From the NCBI RefSeq assembly GCF_003634965.1, contig NZ_RBXP01000014.1, positions 1-64,000 of the forward strand: a stretch of 64,000 bases of DNA, in the 5' to 3' direction. Positions 57,650 through 64,000 of this stretch are shown here, in pieces. The notes under the pieces were generated by a model, which searched no databases, was not told the origin of the DNA, and saw only the letters and a list, made by a program, of their open reading frames with translations. Source of the stretch: Azonexus fungiphilus (lineage in GTDB: Bacteria > Pseudomonadota > Gammaproteobacteria > Burkholderiales > Rhodocyclaceae). Each line of letters opens with the position of its first letter. Within the stretch, counting starts at the first letter, position 1. The position numbers and the translations under genes were made by a program.

Positions 57650-58435
57650 TCACGCCTTGGCGGCGTGTTGTTTGATCCTGGCGAGCTTGCCGCGCAGGCC
57701 CTGGTCGACGAGACCGGGGGCGCAGCCGTTGAGCCAGGCGAAAAAGCGCTCCGGGAAACCGATGTGGCCTTCGGCGACGTCGTTGGCGAGCATGCCCAAG
57801 ATGTGCCGGGCGACCTTCTCCGGCGTGTCGGTGGCGCTGCCCAGCGCACGATTCAGGGCGCGCACCGCCGGCGGGTTGATCGGCGTGTCGATGGCGCGCG
57901 GCGCGACATGGATGACGCGCACCGTACTGTCGGCAAGCTCGCGCCGCAGGGCCTGGGAGAAGCCGCGCAGCCCGGCTTTGGCCGCCGAATAGGCAGTGAA
58001 GCCGGCGAAGGGAATGCTGCCGAAGGCCGAGCCGATGTTGACCACCGCTGCCGTCGGCTGTTGCGTCAGCCAGGGCAGCAGCGCCCGGGTCAGGCGGATC
58101 GGAGCGCCGAGGTTGGTCGCCAGGATGCGCTCGATGTCGTTCCAGTCCTGTTCGGCAAGCAGCCCGAAGCTGGCGACGCCGGCGTTGTTGATCAGGATGT
58201 TCGTCCCGAAGGCGCGGGCCGCGGCGACCGCACTGTCGATGCCGGCGGCGTCGGTCAGGTCGGCCTGGAGCAGTCGGTAATCGCTGCCGGCCGGCAGGTC
58301 GATGCGGGCCAGCGCGACCGGGTCGCGGCCGGTCAGCAGCAGGGCTGCGCCGGCTTGTGCCAGTTCGCGGGCGAGCACGCCGCCGAGGCCGCCGCTGGCG
58401 CCGGTGAGCAGGATGCGGGCGCCGTTCAGCTGCAT
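57650..58435 (-). CDS. Short-chain dehydrogenase/reductase
   Basis: 261-aa NAD(P)-dependent SDR. Cofactor motif LLTGASGGLGG (residues 9-19), LINNAGVASFG, catalytic Ser in VVNIGSAFGS, YxxxK in YSAAKAG. A C-terminal helix extension (GHIGFPERFFAWLNGCAPGLVDQGL) is typical of SDRs near acyl-CoA/fatty-acid genes. The start overlaps the HDO stop by 10 bp. In this operon it probably reduces or oxidises the product of the ligase/oxidase; the substrate is not known. Confidence 0.9.
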   Translation of the reverse strand: MQLNGARILLTGASGGLGGVLARELAQAGAALLLTGRDPVALARIDLPAGSDYRLLQADLTDAAGIDSAVAAARAFGTNILINNAGVASFGLLAEQDWNDIERILATNLGAPIRLTRALLPWLTQQPTAAVVNIGSAFGSIPFAGFTAYSAAKAGLRGFSQALRRELADSTVRVIHVAPRAIDTPINPPAVRALNRALGSATDTPEKVARHILGMLANDVAEGHIGFPERFFAWLNGCAPGLVDQGLRGKLARIKQHAAKA

Positions 58436-59088
58436 GTCGCGACCTCGACCGGCAGGGCGTGGAAGATGTCGCCGTAGAGCTTGAAGAAGACCTTGGCGGC
58501 GTGCAGCACCTCGGCCTGATCGGCTGGCGTCATCAGGTCGAGGATGTTGGCCAGGTGCTGCGTGTGTTCCTGGTCGAGGGTGCCGTGCGAGCGCAGGTAG
58601 GAGAAGGCGCTGTCGGGCAGGCCGAGGGCGGTCTGGATGCGGTCGGCGGCGGTCAGTGCGAGATCGACGCTGGTGCCTTCGAGGACGAAGACCATGCCGA
58701 AGAAGCCGGCCGGGTTGCCGCGGTTGATCAGGTCGTAGGCGTAGGCGACCATCAGTTCGGCCGGCAGCTCGGGGCGGCTGTGGCGTACCGCTTCGGCGTC
58801 GCCGCCGGCGGCGGCGATGTCGTTGAGGATCCATTCCTCGTGGCCGATTTCCTCCTCGATGTACTCGGCGACGCCGGCGCGCATCCAGGCTAGGCGCTCG
58901 GGCAGGCGGCCGCCGAGGGTCATCAGCAGCGGCGTGGTGTGGCGCACGTGGTGGTAGGCCTGGGCCAGGAAGGCCAGGTAGCTGTCGCGGCTGGCGCGAC
59001 CCTGCAGGCATTCGCTGATGATCGGGGCGCTGAGCAGGTGGGCGCGGGCAGCTGCGGTTTCGAACTTGAGCGTGTCGTAGAAGGACAT
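58426..59088 (-). CDS. Alternative product: HDO domain from internal start
   Basis: ATG 59088 is in frame with the preceding ligase and is preceded on the minus strand by AAGGAG with a 6-nt spacer. The resulting 220-aa protein starts MSFYDTLKFETAAARAHLL and equals a whole iron-containing redox enzyme (TenA/heme-oxygenase-like) of normal length, with ligands E80, H83, E137, H168, D172 and H175. So the cell may make a separate oxidase, a ligase-oxidase fusion, or both. Confidence 0.6.
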   Translation of the reverse strand: MSFYDTLKFETAAARAHLLSAPIISECLQGRASRDSYLAFLAQAYHHVRHTTPLLMTLGGRLPERLAWMRAGVAEYIEEEIGHEEWILNDIAAAGGDAEAVRHSRPELPAELMVAYAYDLINRGNPAGFFGMVFVLEGTSVDLALTAADRIQTALGLPDSAFSYLRSHGTLDQEHTQHLANILDLMTPADQAEVLHAAKVFFKLYGDIFHALPVEVATCS

Positions 59089-60549
59089 CGGGGACTCCTT
59101 GGCAGAATGAAGGGCCGCCAGGGCGGCATGGTGGTGATCGATGACGGCCTGGCGGCGTGGCCGGCCGTTGCCGGTGGCCAGCCCGTTGGCCGGGGTGAAG
59201 GCCGGGCTGGCGATGAAGTGGGCGACCTGCGCGTACTCGGGCAGGCTGGCATTGGCGCGGGCGATCGCTTCGCCCAGCGCCGTTTCGGGCAGGCCGGGGA
59301 GGCCGACGACGATGGCGCTGAGCGCCGGCTGACCGTCGCCGGCGACGACTGCCTGGACGATCTGCGGCTGTGCCAGCAGCGCCGCCTCGACCCACTCGGG
59401 CGAGACGTTGCGGCCGAACGAGGTGATCAGCAGGTTCTTGCGCCGGCCCTGCAGGTGCAGGTGGCCGTTGCCGTCGACGCTGGCGAGGTCGCCGGTGGCG
59501 AAGGCGCCGCCGCTGGCCGCGGCTTGTCCGGTGTAGCCGAGGAAGGCGCGGGTGCGCACGCTCAGCTCGCCGTCGACGATGGCCAGTTCGGCGTGGGCGA
59601 GCGGACGGCCGACACCCTCGCCGTCGTCGCCGGGCCGGTTGATCGCCAGCACCGAGCCGCCTTCGGTCAAGCCGTAGCCCTGGTAGGCGGGAATGCCGAG
59701 GGCCCGGGCGTCGGCCAGCAGGCCGGGGGCGACGCGGGCGCCGCCGACGGCGACGAAGCGCAGCGAATCTTGCGGTCGACTGCCGGAAAAGGCCAAAAAT
59801 GCGCACCAGGCCTTGAGCAGCTCGGGCACCAGGATGACGCTGCCGGCGCCGCTTTCCCTGACCTTGCGGTCGAGCGTCGCCGGGTCGAAGCCTTGCCTGC
59901 CGGCCCAGCCGAGTTCGGCCAGCGGCGGCAGGTGCACCGGCATGCCGCGCAGCAGTGGCGCATAGACGCCGGCGACGTTTTCCAGCAGCAGGGCCAGCGG
60001 CAGGACGGCCAGATGGCGTTCGAGCGGCAGGTCGGCGAGGCGCTCGTGCACTGCGCGGGCGGTGTCGAGCAGGCCGTCGCGGCTCAGGCAGACGCCCTTG
60101 GGCGCGCCGGTGCTGCCCGAGGTGAAGGAGATCTTGGCGGTGCCCGGCGGCAGCTCGACCGGCTCGACCACCCGGCGCATCCAGGTCAGGCCCTGCCAGC
60201 GGCCGGTGATCGCGAAGCCGAGGTCGAGGGCGCCGATGCGTTCCGGCTGGTCGGTGAGCACGGTGTCGGCGCCGGCCTGTTCGAGCGCATTGCGCAGTTG
60301 TTCGCCATGGAAGAAGGCGGGCAGCGGCAGATGCACGCGGCCGGCGTCCTGGCAGGCGAGATCGGCGATGATCCAGGCCGGGCTGTTGTCGGCGAGGACG
60401 CCGACGACGCGGCTGCCGGCCAGGCGTTCGCGCAGGTTGAGCAGTTCGGCGACGATCTCGTCGGCGTTCCAGCGGCGCTGGCTGTCGAGCAGCAGCGGGA
60501 AGTCGGCCGGGCGGGCGGCGAGTTCGGCTTGCCAGGAAAAATCAGCCAT
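58426..60549 (-). CDS. Acyl-adenylating enzyme fused to heme-oxygenase-like diiron oxidase
   Basis: A single 707-codon frame with no stop between domains. Residues 1 to about 470 are an ANL-family adenylate-forming enzyme: P-loop ISFTSGSTGAPKG (140-152), YQGYGLTEGG, FATGDLASV and GRRKNLLITSFGRN. The A10 Lys position reads NGRPRR (Arg near 463), so the usual catalytic Lys seems absent. Residues 488-707 are an HDO domain with the full six-ligand set E567-x2-H570, E624, H655-x3-D659-x2-H662, as in UndA/SznF-type oxidases. A strong internal ribosome-binding site (AAGGAG) 6 nt before codon 488 suggests the HDO may also be made alone. A reaction such as oxidative conversion of a fatty or amino acid is inference. 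Confidence 0.82.
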   Translation of the reverse strand: MADFSWQAELAARPADFPLLLDSQRRWNADEIVAELLNLRERLAGSRVVGVLADNSPAWIIADLACQDAGRVHLPLPAFFHGEQLRNALEQAGADTVLTDQPERIGALDLGFAITGRWQGLTWMRRVVEPVELPPGTAKISFTSGSTGAPKGVCLSRDGLLDTARAVHERLADLPLERHLAVLPLALLLENVAGVYAPLLRGMPVHLPPLAELGWAGRQGFDPATLDRKVRESGAGSVILVPELLKAWCAFLAFSGSRPQDSLRFVAVGGARVAPGLLADARALGIPAYQGYGLTEGGSVLAINRPGDDGEGVGRPLAHAELAIVDGELSVRTRAFLGYTGQAAASGGAFATGDLASVDGNGHLHLQGRRKNLLITSFGRNVSPEWVEAALLAQPQIVQAVVAGDGQPALSAIVVGLPGLPETALGEAIARANASLPEYAQVAHFIASPAFTPANGLATGNGRPRRQAVIDHHHAALAALHSAKESPMSFYDTLKFETAAARAHLLSAPIISECLQGRASRDSYLAFLAQAYHHVRHTTPLLMTLGGRLPERLAWMRAGVAEYIEEEIGHEEWILNDIAAAGGDAEAVRHSRPELPAELMVAYAYDLINRGNPAGFFGMVFVLEGTSVDLALTAADRIQTALGLPDSAFSYLRSHGTLDQEHTQHLANILDLMTPADQAEVLHAAKVFFKLYGDIFHALPVEVATCS

Positions 60550-61141
60550 GGCGCTTCACCATTTCCAGGGCCAGCGCGATGCGGCCGGCGACGACCACCG
60601 GCCGGCTGTCGTAGTAGCTGCCCCAGTCGGCGGCGTCGGCGCCGAGGCGGGCCGGGTCGGCGCTGGCCAGCGCCAGCGGCGGCAGGCCGAGGCGGCGGAA
60701 GATGCCGATCAGCTCGCTGGTGGCGGTGAAGGCGACCCATTCGTAGCCGAGCCGGTCGAGGTGGCGGGCCAGGTTGAGGATGACATCGACACTGCCGCCG
60801 GCTCGGTCGGCCGCCAGGTTGCCGACCTCGACGATGGCTTCGCGCCGCACCGGCTGGCCGGCGAGGCGGGCGACGGCGGCCTCGATCGGCTCGTCGAGGT
60901 AGGTTTCGAGGAACAGGCGCTCCTCACCGGCGCAACGCCAGCCGGCCGCGGCGGCGATGCGGCCGGCGTCCTCGAGCAGCATCAGGTTGGGGGCGAAGCT
61001 GCTGACCTCGGCGCCGTAGTGGCGGCGGAAGATGTCGGCGATGAAGCCTTCCGCCGCTGCCCGTTGCGGGGCGCCGACGACGGTATGGCGAACCGTCGGC
61101 AGCGGCCGGCGGGTCTGGAGAATCTTCTGGATGGCAGCCAT
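60542..61141 (-). CDS. Thermostable hemolysin family protein
   Basis: 199-aa member of the T_hemolysin family (Vibrio delta-VPH type), related in fold to GNAT and LuxI-type acyl-homoserine-lactone synthases. Visible are the N-terminal RAAAEGFIADIFRRHYGAEVSSFAPNLMLLED, then REAIVEVGNLAADRAG and LDRLGYEWVAFTATSELIGIFRRLG. Despite the name, hemolysis is not established for the family at large; an acyl-transfer role next to an acyl-adenylating enzyme is plausible. GGGAGG 5 nt upstream supports the start. First gene of the operon; overlaps the ligase start by 8 bp. Confidence 0.87.
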   Translation of the reverse strand: MAAIQKILQTRRPLPTVRHTVVGAPQRAAAEGFIADIFRRHYGAEVSSFAPNLMLLEDAGRIAAAAGWRCAGEERLFLETYLDEPIEAAVARLAGQPVRREAIVEVGNLAADRAGGSVDVILNLARHLDRLGYEWVAFTATSELIGIFRRLGLPPLALASADPARLGADAADWGSYYDSRPVVVAGRIALALEMVKRHG

Positions 61142-61188
61142 CTTGGCCTCCCTGGAGCACGATATGGCTCCAAGGATGCGACTGCCGA

Positions 61189-61205
61189 ATTAAAGGAAAC
61201 TTAAG
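61189..61205 (-). promoter_or_regulatory. PmrA-type box upstream of the hemolysin-family operon
   Basis: Minus strand CTTAAG (61205-61200), TTTCC, TTTAAT (61194-61189): two YTTAAK half-sites with a 5-nt spacer, 48 nt before the start at 61141. Position and last half-site match the box before the LTA-synthase-like gene. It overlaps the polA terminator. Confidence 0.65.
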
Positions 61206-61220
61206 CGTTTCCTTTTTTTC
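61192..61220 (-). terminator. Terminator after polA
   Basis: Perfect 9-bp stem AAAGGAAAC (61192-61200) / GTTTCCTTT (61207-61215) with a 6-nt loop, 12 nt beyond the polA stop. On the minus strand the stem ends in TTT and continues AATT; on the plus strand it is followed by T residues. Either direction is possible. Confidence 0.65.
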
Positions 61221-61226
61221 GTGCTT

Positions 61227-63926
61227 TCAGTGCGCGGCTTCCCAGTTCGGCCCGACGCCGACTTCGACCAGCAGCGGCACCTTCAACTGCGCCACCTGGG
61301 TCATCAGGCGCGGCAGGTGGGTGCGGATTTCCATCAGCTCGGCGTCCGGCACTTCGAGTACCAGTTCGTCGTGCACCTGCAGGACCAGCTTCGACTGGCG
61401 GGCGGTCTGCTCCAGCCAGCCCTGGACGGCGATCATGGCGAGCTTGATCAGGTCGGCGGCGGTGCCCTGCATCGGCGCATTGATTGCCGCGCGCTCGGCG
61501 GCCTGGCGGCGGTTGCCGTTGCTCGAACGGATTTCCGGCAACCACAGCCGTCGACCGTAAACGGTCTCGACGTAGCCGTGCTCGCGCACCGTGGCGCGGG
61601 CTTCTTCCATGTAGCGGGCGACGCCGGGGTAACGGGCGAAGTAGCGGTCGATGTAGGTCTGCGCGGCGCTGCGCTCCAGGCCCAACTGGCGGGCCAGGCC
61701 GAAGGCGCTCATGCCGTAGATCAGGCCGAAGTTGATGCTCTTGGCGACGCGCCGTTGGTCCGGGCCGACTTCCAGCGGCGTGACCCCGAAGATCTCGGCG
61801 GCGGTGGCGCGGTGCACGTCCTCGCCTTGGGCGAAGGCGTCGAGCAGGCGGGCGTCGCCGGAGAGGTGGGCCATGATGCGCAGCTCGATCTGCGAGTAGT
61901 CGGCCGAGACGATGCTGCTGCCTTCGGGGGCGACGAAGGCGGTGCGGATTTTCCGCCCTTCGTCGGTGCGCACCGGGATGTTCTGCAGGTTGGGTTCGCT
62001 GGAGGCGAGCCGGCCGGTGACCACGGACGCCTGCGAGAAATGCGTATGCACGCGGCCGCTGTCCGGGTTGATCATGCGCGGCAGCTTGTCGGTGTAGGTG
62101 CCCTTCAGCTTCGACAGCGAGCGGTGTTCGAGCAGGAGCTTGGGCAGCGGGTAGTCGAGCGCCAGTTCGGAGAGCACTTCCTCGTCGGTGGACGGGCCGC
62201 CGGAGGCGGTTTTCTTTTTCACCGGCAGGCCCAGCTTGCCGAACAGGATTTCGCCGAGTTGCTTGGGCGAAGCGAGGTTGAACGGCTGGCCGGCGAGTTC
62301 GTAGGCCTGCGCTTCCAGCGCCATGATCTTCTGGCCGATCTCGTGGCTCTGGCGGGCGAGCGTGTCGCCGTCGATCAGGATGCCGGTACGCTCCATCTGC
62401 CAGATCACCTGCCGGGCCGGCAGTTCGATCTCGTGATAGATGTGCGATAGACCGGGTTCGTTGGCGAATTGCGGGTGCAGCACGTCATGGACGCGCAGCG
62501 TGACATCGGCGTCCTCGGCGGCGTAGGTGGCGGCGCGCTCGATGTCCACCTGGTCGAAGCCGATCTGCTTGGCGCCCTTGCCGCACAGGTCCTCGTAGGC
62601 GATCGTTGCGAGGCCGAGGTGGCGACTGCACAACTGGCCAAGGTCGTGGCCCTTGTCGGATTCGATGACGTAGCTCTGCAGCATGGTGTCGTGGGCGATG
62701 CCGGCCAGCGCGATGGCGTGGTTGGCGAAGACGTGCTGGTCGTACTTGGCGTTCTGCAGCACTTTTTGGCGTTCGGCGTTTTCCAGCCAGGGCTTCAGTT
62801 TCGCCAGCACCTCGTCGCGCGGCAACTGCTCGGCGACGCCGGGGCCGTTGTGGGCGAGCGGAATGTAGCAGGCATCGCCGGGCGTGACCGACAGCGAGAT
62901 GCCGACGATGCGCGCGGCGAAGCTGTCGAGGCTGGTGGTTTCGGTGTCGAGCGCGGTCAACGGCGCAGTTTCGATCTTTTTCAGCCAGTGCTCGAACTGT
63001 TCCCAGGTGAACACCGTGTCGTAGCGGACTTCGCTGGGTGCGGCCGGTGGCGTGGCAGTTTCTTCGCCGGCCGGCGGCGCATCGCTGTCCAGTTCGCGCG
63101 TCCAGGTGCGGAAGTTGTAGCGCGTGTACAGGTCGCGCAAGGTGTCGCGGTCGCGGGCTGTTGCGGTCAACGCGCTCGGCGCCGGCAAATCCGGCAGGTC
63201 GCAGACGACGGTGACGAGTTTCCTGCCGAGCGGCAGGAAGTCGAGGTGGTCGCGCAGGTTCTGGCCGACCACGCCGCTGATCTTGTCGGCGTTGGCGACG
63301 ATTTCGTCGAGCGAGCCGTACTGCGTCAGCCATTTGACGGCGGTCTTCGGCCCGCATTTGGCGACGCCGGGAACGCCGTCGACGGTGTCGCCGACCAGCG
63401 CCAGGTAATCGACGATCAGCGAAGGCGGGACGCCGAACTTGGCTTCGACGCCGGTCGCGTCGAGCATTTCCTCGCTCATCGTGTTGTACCAGCGGACATG
63501 CGGGCCGACCAGCTGGGTCAGGTCCTTGTCGCCGGTGGAAATCAGCGTGTCGATGCCGTCGGCGGCAGCTTTCGTCGCCAGCGTGCCGATCACGTCGTCG
63601 GCCTCGACGCCGTCGACGCACAGCACCGGCCAGCCGGCGGCGGCGATGGCGGCGTGGATCGGCTCGATCTGGGCTCGCAGGTCGTCGGGCATCGGCGGGC
63701 GGTGCGCCTTGTATTCGGGATACCAGTCGTCGCGGAAGGTCTTGCCCTTGGCGTCGAAGACCACGGCCTTGTAGTCCGCCTTGTGGTCGCTTTCCAGACG
63801 ACGTAGCATGTTCAAAACCCCGTACAGCGCGCCAGTCGGCTCGCCGGCCGGATTCCGCAGGTCGGGCAGGGCGTGATAGGCGCGGTACAGATAGGACGAA
63901 CCGTCCACCAACAACAAGAGAGGCAT
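61227..63926 (-). CDS. polA: DNA polymerase I
   Basis: 899-aa enzyme for Okazaki-fragment maturation and repair. Order: 5'-3' exonuclease (about 1-290; LLLVDGSSYLYRAYHAL, DGVEADDVIGTLA, STGDKDLTQLV), 3'-5' exonuclease (about 300-480) with an intact ALDTETTSLDSF metal site, and the polymerase domain with IVSADYSQIELRIMAHLSGD, RRVAKSINFGLIYGMSAFGLA and VLQVHDELVLEVP. All three activities look complete. Confidence 0.97.
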   Translation of the reverse strand: MPLLLLVDGSSYLYRAYHALPDLRNPAGEPTGALYGVLNMLRRLESDHKADYKAVVFDAKGKTFRDDWYPEYKAHRPPMPDDLRAQIEPIHAAIAAAGWPVLCVDGVEADDVIGTLATKAAADGIDTLISTGDKDLTQLVGPHVRWYNTMSEEMLDATGVEAKFGVPPSLIVDYLALVGDTVDGVPGVAKCGPKTAVKWLTQYGSLDEIVANADKISGVVGQNLRDHLDFLPLGRKLVTVVCDLPDLPAPSALTATARDRDTLRDLYTRYNFRTWTRELDSDAPPAGEETATPPAAPSEVRYDTVFTWEQFEHWLKKIETAPLTALDTETTSLDSFAARIVGISLSVTPGDACYIPLAHNGPGVAEQLPRDEVLAKLKPWLENAERQKVLQNAKYDQHVFANHAIALAGIAHDTMLQSYVIESDKGHDLGQLCSRHLGLATIAYEDLCGKGAKQIGFDQVDIERAATYAAEDADVTLRVHDVLHPQFANEPGLSHIYHEIELPARQVIWQMERTGILIDGDTLARQSHEIGQKIMALEAQAYELAGQPFNLASPKQLGEILFGKLGLPVKKKTASGGPSTDEEVLSELALDYPLPKLLLEHRSLSKLKGTYTDKLPRMINPDSGRVHTHFSQASVVTGRLASSEPNLQNIPVRTDEGRKIRTAFVAPEGSSIVSADYSQIELRIMAHLSGDARLLDAFAQGEDVHRATAAEIFGVTPLEVGPDQRRVAKSINFGLIYGMSAFGLARQLGLERSAAQTYIDRYFARYPGVARYMEEARATVREHGYVETVYGRRLWLPEIRSSNGNRRQAAERAAINAPMQGTAADLIKLAMIAVQGWLEQTARQSKLVLQVHDELVLEVPDAELMEIRTHLPRLMTQVAQLKVPLLVEVGVGPNWEAAH

Positions 63927-63930
63927 GGCG

Positions 63931-64000
63931 ATGACCGAAAACGAAAAACTGGTGATGGGGATCGAGACCGAGGCCTTGCTGAAAAGCGCGACGGCCCGCG
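63931..64000 (+). CDS. Possible 5' end of a plus-strand gene, cut by the window
   Basis: ATG 63931 opens a frame to the window end (MTENEKLVMGIETEALLKSA and on). AGAGG lies 8 nt upstream and third codon positions are mostly G or C, as in coding DNA here. It would start 5 bp from the polA start codon on the other strand, so its promoter would lie within polA. No family recognised; it could be chance. Confidence 0.35.
   Translation, partial: MTENEKLVMGIETEALLKSATAR

Noticed and set aside
58436..59806. 718-codon extension of the SDR frame into the HDO and ligase region
   Set aside because: The upstream part is low-complexity Arg/Pro shadow; the SDR cofactor motif begins at residue 9 from ATG 58435.

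Overview
The window reads as chromosomal DNA of a betaproteobacterium, most likely in the Rhodocyclales (Dechloromonas/Azonexus-like). It is GC-rich, with genes packed in short operons. The content fits that group: a leu/isovalerate (liu) operon, class I PHA synthase, ubiUVT, mreBCD-mrdA-rodA-rlpA, gatCAB, metXW behind a SAM-II riboswitch, late cobalamin genes, and PepSY/QseBC-type two-component systems. The placement is inferred from protein families and layout, not from a 16S gene. I see no rRNA, tRNA, CRISPR array, insertion sequence or phage.

Layout. 1-256: GC-rich non-coding repeat-like DNA with a perfect 12-bp hairpin. 257-9441 (all minus): MerR regulator LiuR, isovaleryl-CoA dehydrogenase, a GNAT/beta-carbonic anhydrase fusion, thiolase, EamA transporter, acyl-CoA dehydrogenase, DsbA-like isomerase, LOG protein and methylcrotonyl-CoA carboxyltransferase; a palindromic operator precedes liuA. 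9520-13247 (plus): MBL hydrolase, PHA synthase, OmpA-like lipoprotein. 13291-15649 (minus): ubiU-ubiV-ubiT for O2-independent ubiquinone synthesis, behind an FNR box placed as in a class II promoter. 15776-16678: response regulator with an ATPase domain. 16685-23151 (minus): cell-shape operon. 23256-26990: gatC-gatA-lipoprotein-gatB. 26956-32041: coiled-coil protein, pyrE, xthA, a DUF883/YqjE/YqjK-like membrane-stress operon and an AmpG-like permease. 32048-33900 (minus): metX-metW with SAM-II riboswitch and terminator. 34018-39670: PilZ protein, TonB-dependent receptor, GGDEF/degenerate-EAL membrane protein and periplasmic ABC-type binding protein, a possible c-di-GMP-linked sensing module. 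39720-49163: cobalamin assembly and salvage, two cobalamin riboswitches.

49142-61226 is the most unusual region. It holds an LTA-synthase-like membrane phosphotransferase, a PepSY/response-regulator/kinase operon, an SdiA-regulated-type beta-propeller protein, and a minus-strand operon running from 61141 to 54956. That operon encodes a thermostable-hemolysin-family protein (LuxI/GNAT-like fold), an acyl-adenylating enzyme joined in frame to a heme-oxygenase-like diiron oxidase (HDO) with all six metal ligands, an SDR reductase, a secreted TPR-like protein and a QseBC/PmrAB-type two-component system. PmrA-type boxes (YTTAAK-N5-YTTAAK) lie 45-48 nt upstream of the start codons of both the hemolysin-family gene and the LTA-synthase-like gene. 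The simplest reading is a small-molecule (possibly acyl-derived) biosynthetic operon that carries its own regulator and shares a regulon with an envelope-modifying enzyme. This is the best candidate here for an undescribed system. polA (61227-63926, minus) and the beginning of a possible plus-strand gene close the window.
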